Notes: generated by a model from the sequence alone, not told the origin. Numbered from the stretch's first letter, positions 33,137 through 44,705 are shown. The stretch is DNA of 64,000 nt from Paralithodes platypus (GCA_032716605.1 CM064573.1:10557926-10621925); one strand, 5' to 3'. Numbers and translations: made by a program.

Positions 33137-35094
33137 AGTATCACGGGGAGGTGGGCGTATCTATGTGTTCATTACGGGGAGGTGGGCGTATATATGTGTT
33201 CATTACGGGGAGGTAGGCGTATCTATGTGTTCATTACGGGGAGGTGGGCGTATCTATGTGTTCATTACGGGGAGGTGGGCGTATCTATGTGTTCATTACG
33301 GGGAGGTGGGCGTATATATGTGTTCATTACGGGGAGGTAGGCGTATCTATGTGTTCATTACGGGGAGGTGGGCGTATCTATGTGTTCATTACGGGGAGGT
33401 GGGCGTATCTATGTGTTCATTACGGGGAGGTGGGCGTATCTATGTGTTCATTACGGGGAGGTGGGCGTATCTATGTGTTCATTACGGGGAGGTGGGCGTA
33501 TCTATGTGTTCATTACGGGGAGGTAGGCGTATCTATGTGTTCATTACGGGGAGGTGGGCGTATCTATGTGTTCATTACGGGGAGGTGGGCGTATCTATGT
33601 GTTCATTACGGGGAGGTGGGCGTATCTATGTGTTCATTACGGGGAGGTGGGCGTATCTATGTGTTCATTACGGGGAGGTGGGCGTATCTATGTGTTCATT
33701 ACGGGGAGGTGGGCGTATCTATGTGTTCATTACGGGGAGGTGGGCGTATCTATGTGTTCATTACGGGGAGGTGGGCGTATCTATGTGTTCATTACGGGGA
33801 GGTGGGCGTATCTATGTGTTCATTACGGGGAGGTGGGCGTATCTGTGTTCATTACGGGGAGGTGGGCGTATCTATGTGTTCATTACGGGGAGGTGGGCGT
33901 ATCTATGTGTTCATTACGGGGAGGTGGGCGTATCTATGTGTTCATTACGGGGAGGTGGGCGTATCTATGTGTTCAATACGGGGAGGTGGGCGAATCTATG
34001 TGTTCATTACGGGGAGGTGGGCGTATCTATGTGTTCATTACGGGGAGGTGGGCGTATCTATGTGTTCATTACGGGGAGGTGGGCGTATCTATGTGTTCAT
34101 TACGGGGAGGTGGGCGTATCTATGTGTTCATTACGGGAGGTGGGCGTATCTATGTGTTCATTACGGGGAGGTGGGCGTATCTATGTGTTCATTACGGGGA
34201 GGTGGGCGTATCTGTGTTCATTACGGGGAGGTGGGCGTATCTATGTGTTCATTACGGGGAGGTGGGCGTATCGTATCTATGTGTTCATTACGGGGAGGTG
34301 GGCGTATCTATGTGTTCATTACGGGGAGGTGGGCGTATCTATGTGTTCATTACGGGGAGGTGGGCGTATCTATGTGTTCATTACGGGGAGGTGGGCGTAT
34401 CTATGTGTTCATTACGGGGAGGTGGGCGTATCTATGTGTTCATTACGGGGAGGTGGGCGTATCTATGTGTTCATTACGGGGAGGTGGGCGTATCTATGTG
34501 TTCATTACGGGGAGGTGGGCGTATCTATGTGTTCATTACGGGGAGGTGGGCGTATCTGTGTTCATTACGGGGAGGTGGGCGTATCTATGTGTTCATTACG
34601 GGGAGGTGGGCGTATCTATGTGTTCATTACGGGGAGGTGGGCGTATCTATGTGTTCATTACGGGGAGGTGGGCGTATCTATGTGTTCATTACGGGGAGGT
34701 GGGCGAATCTATGTGTTCATTACGGGGAGGTGGGCGTATCTATGTGTTCATTACGGGGAGGTGGGCGTATCTATGTGTTCATTACGGGGAGGTGGGCGTA
34801 TCTATGTGTTCATTACGGGGAGATGGGCGTATCTATGTGTTCATTACGGGGAGGTGGACGTATCTATGTGTTCATTACGGGGAGGTGGGCGTATCTATGT
34901 GTTCATTACGGGGAGGTGGGCGTATCTATGTGTTCATTACGGGGAGGTGGGCGTATCTATGTGTTCATTACGGGGAGGTGGGCGTATCTATGTGTTCATT
35001 ACGGGGAGGTGGGCGTATCTATGTGTTCATTACGTGGAGGTGGGCGTATCTATGTGTTCATTACGGGGAAGTGGGCGTATCTATGTGTTCATTT
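33137..35094 (+). repeat. 31-bp satellite-like array, about 63 copies
   Basis: The unit contains CATTACGGGGAGGTGGGCGT and ATCTATGTGTT. Copies are nearly identical; a few lack 1-6 bp. The common unit has no stop trinucleotide, so all three plus frames stay open for 519-647 codons, with a peptide period of 31 residues; this follows from unit composition and is not evidence of a gene. Variants with GGTAGGCG (near 33214, 33334, 33525) create the only internal stops. Confidence 0.97.
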
Positions 35095-35105
35095 ATGTAT
35101 CTTTA

Positions 35106-35426
35106 TAATATAATGTTAGTTTCCTCCTTAGACCTCCATCAATCTTAAAAAGAAAACACCCTCCCAAGACCCTCCTTCAAGATAAATTTGTATATTTTTC
35201 GATAGAAAAATTGTCCCGGCTAAGGGCCGCGCCATATTAAATTACAGGTTAGCTATCGCTCGCCAGGAAAAAATCGACACCTAAATGACACGAACAGTCT
35301 TAATATTGACAAAGGAATGGGGTGTCTTAAAATCGCCTAACTAATGGGGTAAACGTCTTAAAATGTCAAAACTAATGGGTCTAAGCATGGGGGAGAAGGG
35401 GGACCAGTAAAACGGCCTATCTCCCC
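35106..35426 (-). mobile_element. Family B MITE, reverse orientation, left end missing
   Basis: Begins at CTCCTTAGACCTCCATCAAT right after the 31-bp array. Right end CTATCTCCCCTTAA (TTAA 35427-35430). Confidence 0.8.
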
Positions 35427-35494
35427 TTAATGACCGCGACTGTATACATGATGATGTGCCTTATAATGACCTCATATGTGGTGTCATTGCTACT

Positions 35495-35700
35495 TATCAC
35501 ACGAGCAGTTTTTCACTCAACATTTATCCTCAACACTGGTCTGGCAGCTTATGAGGTCAACCTTTAGAATATTTCGGTTACCTACAGTATATTCATCTAG
35601 CAACAGTCTAGTTTCCGATACCAGTGCAAAATATTACAGAAATGTTGCCAGAACATTTTTTTTGATCATCGAATGTTGACTATTATATAGAAGCTTTCGT
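35495..35700. repeat. Family G short repeat, uninterrupted
   Basis: ATCACACGAGCAGTTTTTCA at the left and AAGCTTTCGTGTGATA at the right give inverted ends of about 10 bp. The centre TTTCCGATACCAGTGCAAAA matches the other copies. Class unknown. Confidence 0.5.
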
Positions 35701-35977
35701 GTGATACTGATTTTACTCTCGTTGATGGGACAAGGAGGCATTTTTAGGCCCCTCTGTTTCGCTCTATTTTCACCTCCATAAAAAAATCTGAGGTGAAGCC
35801 ATCGATTTCGGAGGGATGATGAGTGATTGGTGCTTCTGAATGCTTGTGTGCTTGCTTATTGTGGGCGAACTATTATGTGGATAAAAAACACCATCTGAGG
35901 AAGAGCACTTTATTGATAACGTTTCGCAGATAACTTCATCAGGTCACTAACAAATATTGGTACATAGGAGGCCTTAA

Positions 35978-36275
35978 GGGGAGATTTCCACTTGAGGGAT
36001 TTTTTTCTTTACCCCCTTCTCCCTCATGTTTATCCCAATTGCTTTTGAGATTTTAAGACGTTCGCCCCATTAATTTGGCGATTTTAAGAACTTTCACCCC
36101 ATTTAGGTGTCGATTTTTCCCTGACGAGCGATAGCGAGCCTGTAATTTAAGAGGCACCGGCCTTCGGCCGGGAAATTTTTCTACCGAAAAATGTACAAAT
36201 TTATCTTGAAAGGGGGTCTAGGGGTTGTAATTTTAAGCTTGATGGAGGTCTAGGGAACACACTAAAAACCTCCCC
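35978..36275 (+). mobile_element. Family A MITE, complete (internal deletion)
   Basis: TTAA at 35974-35977 and 36276-36279. It has two rather than three TTTTAAGA sub-repeats, so it is shorter than its relatives. Confidence 0.9.
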
Positions 36276-36439
36276 TTAAATATCCGTCAAGACAGGTGGC
36301 GTGGGAGGAGTGGGAGGTGGGGGTTGGGAGGGAGGATTTCAAGTACCACTCAACAAACTGTTATGTGTTCTCGTGTCACCTCTTGTCCCTTCTTGTGTCT
36401 CTTGCTGATTGTGGGAGTAAGGGTTGGCTACTGACTGAC

Positions 36440-36660
36440 TGAGTGAGTTTGGTGATTTTAAGACATTTCACTGCATTAGTTTGGCGATTATAAGACGCTT
36501 CACCACATTTACGTGCCGATTAGAGTGGGACGAGCAAACATAAGTCTTCAATCTAGGAGAAATTGACCTTCGCTCCGGATATTTGTGCTCACAGAAATAT
36601 ACACATTTAGCTTGAAAGGGGTCTGTGGGGCGCATCTTAGTTGGAATGGGATCTGGGGAA
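36440..36660 (+). mobile_element. Family A/B MITE, decayed
   Basis: TTTTAAGACATTTCACTGC, TTAGTTTGGCGATTATAAGACG and TTGACCTTCGCTCCGG are recognisable; ends are lost. Confidence 0.5.
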
Positions 36661-36767
36661 GGGAGTTCTTCATTATGGTATAGGGGAAAACTAAAAATCA
36701 ATTGCTCGAAAACCAATGGCAGAAACCAACACAATAATATAACACTCTGAAAATGGTTAGAGTGTTT

Positions 36768-37142
36768 ATGGGGGGTGACCTGCTTTTTGTTATTTCTGTC
36801 CTTTTCTCTCTTTCTCTGGCTTGTATCCATTCGGCCCCATTCAGCCAACTATTTTAAGACGTTTATCCCCATCTAGGTGTCGATTTTTTCCTGGCGAGCG
36901 ATAGCGAGCCAGCATTATATGAAGAAATCCGGCTTCGCCAGAGACATTTTTCTATCGAAAAATTTACAAATTTAGCGTGCTGTCAAACAAAAATAAAAAA
37001 TATGCTGGCTCGCTACCGCTCACCAGTAAAAAATTGACACCTGGATGGGGATAAACGTCTTAAAACAGTAGGCTGAATGGGGCCAAATGGATACAAGCCA
37101 GAGAAAGATAGAAAAGGACCGAACAAAAACAGGTCACCCCCC
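36768..37142. mobile_element. Family C foldback MITE, nearly complete
   Basis: Ends GGGGGGTGACCTGCTTTTTG and AACAGGTCACCCCCCTT. Arms of about 150 bp are imperfect inverted copies, each with its own GGCGAGCGATAGCGAGCC-type core. Confidence 0.88.
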
Positions 37143-37255
37143 TTCAATGATGGTAACCCAGGTTTGAATCCCGGTGGGTCACATGCTTACTTCCCTTAAT
37201 TTATTTGGGAGGTGTTTTGGTGTTGGAGTGAAATAAATACAATTAAATACTTTAA

Positions 37256-37583
37256 GGGGAGATTTCCACTTGAGGGATTTTTTTCTGGACCCCTTTCTCC
37301 CTCATGTTTAGTCCCATTGCTTTTGAGATTTTAAGACCTTCGCCCTAGTAGTTTGGATATTTTAAGACATTTTGCCCCATTTCTGTCAATTTTAAGACCT
37401 TTCGTGCCGTTAAGGTGTCGATTTTTTCCTGGCGAGCGGTAGCGAGCCTGTAATTTAAGAGCAACCGGCCTCCGGCCTGGACATTTTTCTACCGAAAAAT
37501 GTACAAATTTATCTTGAAAGGGGGTCTAGGGGGTGTAATTTTAAGCTTGATGAAAAAGTAGGGAACAAACTAAATACCTCCCC
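37256..37583 (+). mobile_element. Family A MITE, complete
   Basis: TTAA at 37252-37255 and 37584-37587. The right TTAA is shared with the following family D element. Confidence 0.9.
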
Positions 37584-37587
37584 TTAA

Positions 37588-38255
37588 CCCCATTCAGTAG
37601 CAGTGCCGTCCTTTTCATCATATTCTGGCAACTACTAGACAACACTTGTCAGCTTATGAAAGACCTCTAGTAATAATATGGCTTCAAACTATCTCAACCA
37701 ACCCTTTTGACTTCCACAGATCCTTCCTCAACTGCACAATATCGTCTAAATATGGCTAGAATAAAATATAACACACGCCGCTGGTAACATATAACACACG
37801 TCGCTGGTAACATATAACACACGTCGCTGGTAACATATAACACACGCCGCTGGTAACATATAACACACGTCGCTGGTAACATATGACACACGTCGCTGGT
37901 AACATATAACACACGTCGCTGGTAACATATAACACACGCCGCTGGTAACATATAACACACGTCGCTGGTAACATATAACACACGTCGCTGGTAACATATA
38001 ACACACGTCGCTGGTAACATATAACACACGTCGCTGGTAACATATAACACACGTCGCTGGTAACATATAACACACGCCGCTGGTAACATATAACACACGC
38101 CGCTGGTAACATATAACACACGTCGCTGGTAACATATAACACACGTCGCTGGTAACATATAACACACGCCGCTGGTAACATATAACACACGCCGCTGGTA
38201 ACATATAACACACGTCGCTGGTAACATATAACACACGTCGCTGGTACTCAAAGGG
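37588..38255. mobile_element. Family D MITE with internally expanded terminus
   Basis: Left end CCCCATTCAGTAGCAGTGCC after TTAA 37584-37587. Arms TACTAGACAAC and AATATCGTCTAAAT. The right end ...CTGGTACTCAAAGGG lies before TTAA 38256-38259. Between AAATATAACACACGCCGCTGG and the terminus, the 23-bp array has expanded. Confidence 0.88.
37764..38246 (-). repeat. 23-bp tandem array, about 21 copies
   Basis: The unit on the plus strand joins ATATAACACACG, Y, CGCTGGTAAC; variation is mostly one C/T. The unit equals the sub-terminal sequence of the host family D element. The minus-strand frames are open only because the unit lacks stops. Confidence 0.97.
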
Positions 38256-38259
38256 TTAA

Positions 38260-38517
38260 CAAATAATCATAATAACCCCCAAGGAGTCGGATGAGATAGT
38301 GTTAACCTTTTCAGTACGAGAGATGTAGTTTTCTTGTATTTAATTATTTACTTGCATTTATTTTAATTTATTTCTTGTTATATTTTCCTTCTGTTTCTTG
38401 TATTTATTGATTTACTTTCATTTATTTCTGGTTATATTGTCCTTTTGTTTGTATTTTAGGAAAGTTCTGTGGGAGACAAAATATAAACATTGTGATAGAT
38501 ATCTCCATTAAGGGAAG
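38260..38517. other. Possible family D left arm
   Basis: TTAACCTTTTCAGTACGAGA at about 38303 resembles a family D end, but no matching right end precedes the next MITE. Confidence 0.35.
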
Positions 38518-38521
38518 ACAG

Positions 38522-38876
38522 ACCGTTTTTCTGGACCCCCTTCTCCCTAATGTTTAGCCCCACTAGTTTTAATATGATAAGACGTTCGGCTCATTAGTTT
38601 GGCGATTTTAACACCTTTTGCCCCATTTCGTTGTTAATTCTAAGACCTTTCATGCCATTTAGGTGTCGATTTTTTCCTGGCGAGCGATAGCGAGCCTGCA
38701 ATTTCAAGAGGAACCGGTCTTCGGCCTGGACATTTTTACACCGACAAATGTAAAAAAAATATCTTGAAGGGGGGGTCTAGGGGGTGTTTTTCTAAGCTTG
38801 ATGGAGGTCTAGGGAGGAAACTAAAAAAATCTATGAATAAATGAATTAATAGACCAAACAAACGGCCAGTCTCCCC
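38522..38876 (+). mobile_element. Family B MITE
   Basis: Left TTAAGGGAAGACAGACCG (TTAA 38518-38521) and right CGGCCAGTCTCCCCTTCA (TTAA mutated to TTCA). Confidence 0.88.
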
Positions 38877-38956
38877 TTCATGTCTCAAGGTTATTCCCAA
38901 GTTAAGTAAAATCGTCTAATGTTGGCCAGCATAAATAATAGTTTCCCCCATATCAA

Positions 38957-39082
38957 GGAAAATGTATAGTGCGTGTTGTTGTTGTTTGTTTGTTTGATCA
39001 TTATATATTTCAAACCTAGAAAATGTATAGTGCGTGTTGTTGTTGTATGTTTGTTTGATCATATTATATATTTCAAACCTAG
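38957..39082 (+). repeat. Tandem duplication of about 60 bp
   Basis: Two copies of AATGTATAGTGCGTGTTG ... ATTTCAAACCTAGAA. Confidence 0.9.
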
Positions 39083-39116
39083 AAAAAATATATTGTTATT
39101 CGTTTTTGTATTTTTT

Positions 39117-39146
39117 TTTGGTATGTGTGTGTGTGTGTGTGTGTAA

Positions 39147-39212
<66 letters not shown>

Positions 39213-39305
39213 AACAGAGAGAGATGAACAGAGAGGGAGATAAACAAAGAGAAACAGTGAGAGAGATAGAGAGAGAGAGAGAGAGATAAACAGAGAGGGA
39301 GATAA

Positions 39306-39377
<72 letters not shown>

Positions 39378-39418
39378 ACAGAGAGGGAGACAAAGATAGA
39401 CGAAGAGAGAGAGAGAGC
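39117..39418. repeat. (TG)n then long (GA)n microsatellite
   Basis: TG run, then about 280 bp of GA with GATAAACAGAGAGGGA interruptions repeated several times. Confidence 0.95.
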
Positions 39419-39484
39419 AAGTCATGGAGGTGGTCAACAATACCTTAGGCGACGTTCTCCCTAGCATACTAAATATATATACCC

Positions 39485-39488
<4 letters not shown>

Positions 39489-39581
<93 letters not shown>
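39489..39581. repeat. (CT)n microsatellite, pure
   Basis: About 46 uninterrupted CT units. It is complementary to the preceding GA tract. Confidence 0.97.
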
Positions 39582-39583
<2 letters not shown>

Positions 39584-39764
39584 GTTTATTACTAGATCAT
39601 TTCACTAAGCTTAGGAAGGGTATGTGTGACTCATAACGATAATTGAGGTAGCTTTAACGTTTTAATTGTTGGCATGAAAAAGGTAATCCAAGCAAGCACA
39701 ATAATTTACCCACTTTAGTCATATTCCCATTTAATATAAGAATAATAAAGTTTATCCAATTATA

Positions 39765-40461
39765 ACAGGTATTTTATCAGTATACACTCAATTATAACAG
39801 GTATTTTATCAGTATACACTCAATTATAACAGGTATTTTATCAGTATACACTCAATTATAACAGGTATTTTATCAGTATACACTCAATTATAACAGGTAT
39901 TTTATCAGTATACACTCAATTATAACAGGTATTTTATCAGTATACACTCAATTATAACAGGTATTTTATCAGTATACACTCAATTATAACAGGTATTTTA
40001 TCAGTATACACTCAATTATAACAGGTATTTTATCAGTATACACTCAATTATAACAGGTATTTTATCAGTATACACTCAATTATAACAGGTATTTTATCAG
40101 TATACACTCAATTATAACAGGTATTTTATCAGTATACACTCAATTATAACAGGTATTTTATCAGTATACACTCAATTATAACAGGTATTTTATCAGTATA
40201 CACTCAATTATAACAGGTATTTTATCAGTATACACTCAATTATAACAGGTATTTTATCAGTATACACTCAATTATAACAGGTATTTTATCAGTATACACT
40301 CAATTATAACAGGTATTTTATCAGTATACACTCAATTATAACAGGTATTTTATCAGTATACACTCAATTATAACAGGTATTTTATCAGTATACACTCAAT
40401 TATAACAGGTATTTTATCAGTATACACTCAATTATAACAGGTATTTTATCAGTATACACTC
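39765..40461 (+). repeat. 32-bp tandem array, about 22 copies
   Basis: The unit contains CAATTATAACAGGTATTTTA and TCAGTATACACT. The copies appear identical by eye, suggesting recent amplification. Confidence 0.97.
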
Positions 40462-40521
40462 TTGATTTTACTGACCATATTAATCCCTTGATTTGTTCAG
40501 TGGGTTGTTCTTCCCTCGTAC

Positions 40522-40729
40522 AGTCGACCAAATAAGTCATGTTCGAGACCAAGTATATTTCGATCAATAATTGGTATCAGCAATATCTAAACAAGATTTC
40601 TTCATTTCAAGTGAGATATACAAACATGTTCCTACAGTTACGCACCCTATTCAACATCTGACAGACATTACTACAGCACAGAGCGAGTCGAACGTAATGC
40701 CAGCTGATACATGACTTATTAGCGCCAAC
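40522..40729. mobile_element. Family F MITE, first of an inverted pair
   Basis: GTAC at 40518-40521 and 40730-40733. Right TIR TGACTTATTAGCGCCAAC. In opposite orientation to the next element. Confidence 0.85.
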
Positions 40730-40733
40730 GTAC

Positions 40734-40941
40734 GGTCGCGCTAATAAGTCACACCCAGCTGTCATTACGTTTGGCTGGCTCTGTGCTGTATTAATGTCTG
40801 TCAGATGTTGGCTAGGGTGGGTAAGTGTAGGAGCATGTTTGTATATTACACTCCATATGAAGAAATGAAGCTTAGATATTGCTGATACCAATTATTGATC
40901 AAAACATACATGGTGCCGAGACATGACTTATTAGCGCGACC
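40734..40941. mobile_element. Family F MITE, second of an inverted pair
   Basis: TIRs GGTCGCGCTAATAAGTCA and TGACTTATTAGCGCGACC. It shares GTAC 40730-40733 with the previous copy; right GTAC at 40942-40945. Confidence 0.88.
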
Positions 40942-41215
40942 GTACACTCGGATACCATAGTCTCTAGCCCACTCGTAAGAATTCCTGGACCCCCTTGTGT
41001 TTTTCGGTATGCAATTATAACTATCCGCATCGATATTCTTATAGAACTTGTTTTTCAATAAATAGTAATTATATAGTTTTGTACTTGATTCACGGATTTT
41101 TTTTTTTTTTTTTTTTCAGAGATATACTTCCAAAATCAGATATAGTTGAAGTCTACAAAAAATGTATGTGTGGGTATGTGTGGCATCCGAGTTTACATAC
41201 AAATTAAGCTTTTAA

Positions 41216-41529
41216 GGGGAGGTTTTTAGTGTTTCCTAGACTTCCATCAAGCTTGAAATTACACCCCCTTGACCCCCTTTCAAGATAAATTTGTACATTT
41301 TTCGGTAGGAAAATGTCCCGGCCGAATTAAATTACAGGCTCGCTATCGCTCGCCAGGAAAAAATCGACACCTAAATGGGACGAAAGGTCTTAAAAGTGCC
41401 ATAAATGGGGTGAAACTTCTTAAAATCGCCAAACTAATGGGGCGAACGTCTTAAAACTTCAAAAGCAATGGGGCTAAACCTAAGGGAGAAAGGGGTGACG
41501 ACAAAAATCCCTCAAGTGGCAATCTCCCC
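41216..41529 (-). mobile_element. Family A MITE, reverse orientation
   Basis: TTAA at 41212-41215 and 41530-41533. Contains GGCTCGCTATCGCTCGCCAG. The CGGCCTTCGGCCG hairpin is partly deleted. Confidence 0.9.
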
Positions 41530-41661
41530 TTAATGTTAGCCACCACCCAGCATATATGTGATTTATACGTTAATAACTTACATATTATCTTGGTTCTGTC
41601 TCTCTATTGCTTTCTTTCTTTTCATCCTCATGTAGTAATACGATTAAAGGAAAGTCTCACT

Positions 41662-41663
<2 letters not shown>

Positions 41664-41731
<68 letters not shown>

Positions 41732-41898
41732 CTCTCTCTCTCTCTCACACACACTCTCTCTCTCTCTTTCTCCCTTCCCGCACTCTCCCTTTGTACTCCT
41801 TTGTACTCCCACTCTCTCTCTCTCTTTCTCCCTCCCTCCCCCCACTCTCCCACTCTCTCTCTCTCTCTCTCTCCCCCCCCCCTCTCTCTCTCTCTCTC

Positions 41899-41936
<38 letters not shown>

Positions 41937-41945
41937 TCCCCCGCT

Positions 41946-42006
<61 letters not shown>
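41664..42006. repeat. (CT)n-dominated compound microsatellite
   Basis: CT runs interspersed with CACACACACT and C-runs. Frames here are artefacts. Confidence 0.95.
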
Positions 42007-42010
<4 letters not shown>

Positions 42011-42140
42011 AATGACCATCAGTATTCTTAGCGGCGCGTCGGGGGCCTTGATTGGTGCTCGGGGGTCCGGAACTGAGGGAGAAGGGGGAAGGGGGAGGGG
42101 GGGGGCACACACTTACAAACCGTTACAAGGAATAGCTTAA

Positions 42141-42506
42141 GGGGAGATGGGTCGATATTCTGGCCTACCCCTTCTTCCTCATGTTTAGCCCCATTAGTTT
42201 TCAGATTTTAAGACGTTCAAACCCATTAGTTTGGCGATTTTAAGGCCTTTCCCCCCATTTTGTAGCCAATATTAGGACTTTTCGTGTTATTTAGGTATCT
42301 ATTTTTTCCTGGCGAGCGATAGCGAGCCTGTAATTTAAGAGGAACCGGCCGAAATTTTGTAATCGCAAAATGTACAATCTTATCTTGAAGGAGGGTCTTG
42401 GGCGGGTGTTTTTTAAGCTTGATGGAGGTCTAAGGAGGAAACTAAAAAATCTATCAGAAAAAGGTAAATAAATAAACAAATAAATACGCCCATCCCCCCC
42501 CCCCCC
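42141..42506 (+). mobile_element. Family B MITE
   Basis: TTAA at 42137-42140 and 42507-42510. Left GGGGAGATGGGTCG, right CGCCCATC followed by a C-run of 14. Confidence 0.9.
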
Positions 42507-42650
42507 TTAATGGCTCGAACACCTTACAAATAGTTACAAGGAATATTTGCCAGAGAGATGCTAATTTTGTCGTAAGAAGAATTACTGCATCGATGGTTCA
42601 GTTCTTTCTTCGCCAGGTGTGCAGAAAAATACCCACTCTCCTCTTCTTAA

Positions 42651-43013
42651 GGGGAGGCAGACCGTTTTTCTGGACCCCCTTCTCCCTAATGTTCAGTCCC
42701 ACTAGTTTTGAAATTATAAGACGTTCGGCCCATTAGTTTGGCGATTTTAACATCTTTCGCCCCATTTCGTTGTAAATTTTAAGACCTTTCGTGCCATTTA
42801 GGTATCGATTATTTCCTGGCGAGCGATAGCGAGCCTGCAATTTTAAGAGGAATCGGCCTTCGGCCGGGACATTTTTCTACCGAAAAATGTACAAATTTAT
42901 CTTGAAGGGGGGTCTAGGGGGTGTTTTTCTAAGCTTGATGGAGGTCTAAGGAGGAAACTAAAAACATATATGAATAAATGAATTAATAGACCAAACAAAC
43001 GGCCAGTCTCCCC
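42651..43013 (+). mobile_element. Family B MITE
   Basis: TTAA at 42647-42650 and 43014-43017. Left GGGGAGGCAGACCGTTTTTC, right AAACGGCCAGTCTCCCC. CGGCCTTCGGCCGG intact. Confidence 0.92.
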
Positions 43014-43275
43014 TTAAACATGATATTATTATAGCCTATAGGTAAGTCTTGTGGGAGAGTTGGTTCAATGAATAAATAAATCAATTCCCTTCAGCAATAA
43101 CATTATCACAAGTTTCTATTGTCCAAACGTTTTTTTTTTTTTTATATTATAATTATTTTGTATATTGATATTAATATATATTTTCTCTCAATTCCATAAT
43201 TCCATAATTCAGTTTTCCTAGTGAGTATAAATCTCTTATTATACCCCACGTTGTCAAATGTATTTAGTATATTAA

Positions 43276-43456
43276 GGGGGAGGTAGTCGCTTTTTCTGTA
43301 CCCCCTTCTCCCTCATGTTTAGCATATTAGTTTTGAGATTTTAAGACGTTCGTTTCATTAGTTTAATTGGCGATTTAGAGACCTTTAATTCGCCCCATTT
43401 CTTTGTCAACATTTAGACCTATCGTGCCATTTAGGTGTCGATTTGTTTTTCCTGGC
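43276..43456 (+). mobile_element. Family B MITE, right half missing
   Basis: TTAA at 43272-43275, then GGGGGAGGTAGTCGC. Ends abruptly after GTGTCGATTTGTTTTTCCTGG. Confidence 0.8.
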
Positions 43457-43957
43457 CTAGCACCTCCAGGTCTGAAGACTGGAACAATCCCAAGTACGAG
43501 ATTGGCCTTTCTAGGTTCGAAACTATACTCTGTTTCTTTTCAACTGACGGTAAATTGCAAACTTCCCATCACAGATTTCTCAGTTATTTTGAAGATTTTG
43601 AAGTGACATATGGTAATAATTATCTAAACTTGTTTTTTATAAGATGTGGAAAAATGGTAGTTTCATATTTTTTAATTAAGTATCGAGAAATTAGATGCTA
43701 AGGGATTCAATAATCGTCAGATGAAAATAAACGGAGTATAGGCACCAGGTCAGCACGAAGTGTTGTTGGTAACCTTGATAAGTTCGAGACTAGCCCCTCA
43801 GGTCTGAAGACTAAAGTGCAAACAGCCCTAGTCAGCCTGCTACGTTCGACACCAGCAAGTCTGGTCAAAGGACAGACCTGTTGCGTTCGAAACCAACATT
43901 CGTGCAAGATAGTGTAACAGCGAGGCTCAATGCTCACTCTCTAGGTCATAGACGGCA
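43457..43957. other. No recognisable feature
   Basis: AGGTCTGAAGACT occurs twice (about 43468 and 43799) and GTTCGA repeatedly, suggesting an old internal duplication. No gene or known element. Confidence 0.4.
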
Positions 43958-43961
43958 TTAA

Positions 43962-44168
43962 CCCTTTGAGTATCAGCGTCGTGTGTTATGTTTTATTCTA
44001 GCTATATTTAGACGATATTGTGCAGCTTAGGAAGGATCTGTGGCAGTTAAAAGAGTTGGTTGAGATAGTTTGGAGTCTTATTTTTGCTAGAGGTTCTTCT
44101 TAAGCTGAATAAAATCGTCTTATAGTTGCCAGAATATGATGAAAAGGACGTCCCTGTTACTGAACGGG
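43962..44168. mobile_element. Family D MITE
   Basis: TTAA at 43958-43961 and 44169-44172. Ends CCCTTTGAGTATCAGCGTCG and CGTCCCTGTTACTGAACGGG. Arms TTTAGACGATA and AAAATCGTCTTA. Confidence 0.88.
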
Positions 44169-44429
44169 TTAATAAAAGTCTCTGTTGGTGCCATAAACGA
44201 GGGTGGAGTTAACTGAGGCGAAACATCTTTTAATGGAGAAATGAACGCAAAAAATAGTGGCAGGGTCTTTTGTGAGTGGGGGTCTTGAGCTGCAATTTCA
44301 TCTTTTTATCTTCGGGCTTTGCTTTCTCTTTTTTGTCTCCTCTTTTCTTCTTTCTTCTCGTGTTGTCTAATTATCTTTTTTGTCTCCTCTTTTCTTCTTT
44401 CTTCTCGTGTCGTCTTATTGTATATTGTT

Positions 44430-44705
44430 TTAGAGAGAGAGAGAGAGAGAAGAGTGTGGGGAAAGATAGATAGATAAGATAGGTGAAAAAGAGAGTGAGA
44501 GAGAGTGAGTAAGTGTGTGAGAGTGTGTGAGAGTAATAGTTAGTTAGAGAGAGAGAGAAGAGGGTGGGGAAAGATAGATAGATAAGATAGGTGAAGAGAG
44601 AGAGAGAGAGAGAGTGAGTAAGTGTGTGAGAGTGTGTGAGAGAGAAAAGAGGGTGGGGAAAGATAGATAGATAACATAGGTGAAAAGAGAGAGAGAGAGA
44701 GAGAG
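44430..44705. repeat. (GA)n with triplicated block
   Basis: A block of about 100 bp (AGAGGGTGGGGAAAGATAGA ... AGGTGAAAAGAGAG) is repeated three times with GA and GTGTGTGA runs. Confidence 0.9.

Noticed and set aside
33165..35148. Open frames of 519-647 codons
   Set aside because: They are produced by a 31-bp tandem unit lacking stop trinucleotides; three frames are open at once and no domain is visible.
37694..38251. Minus-strand frames of 151-185 codons with VCYMLPATC repeats
   Set aside because: Produced by the 23-bp array; the period is not a multiple of three and the same peptide occurs in all frames.
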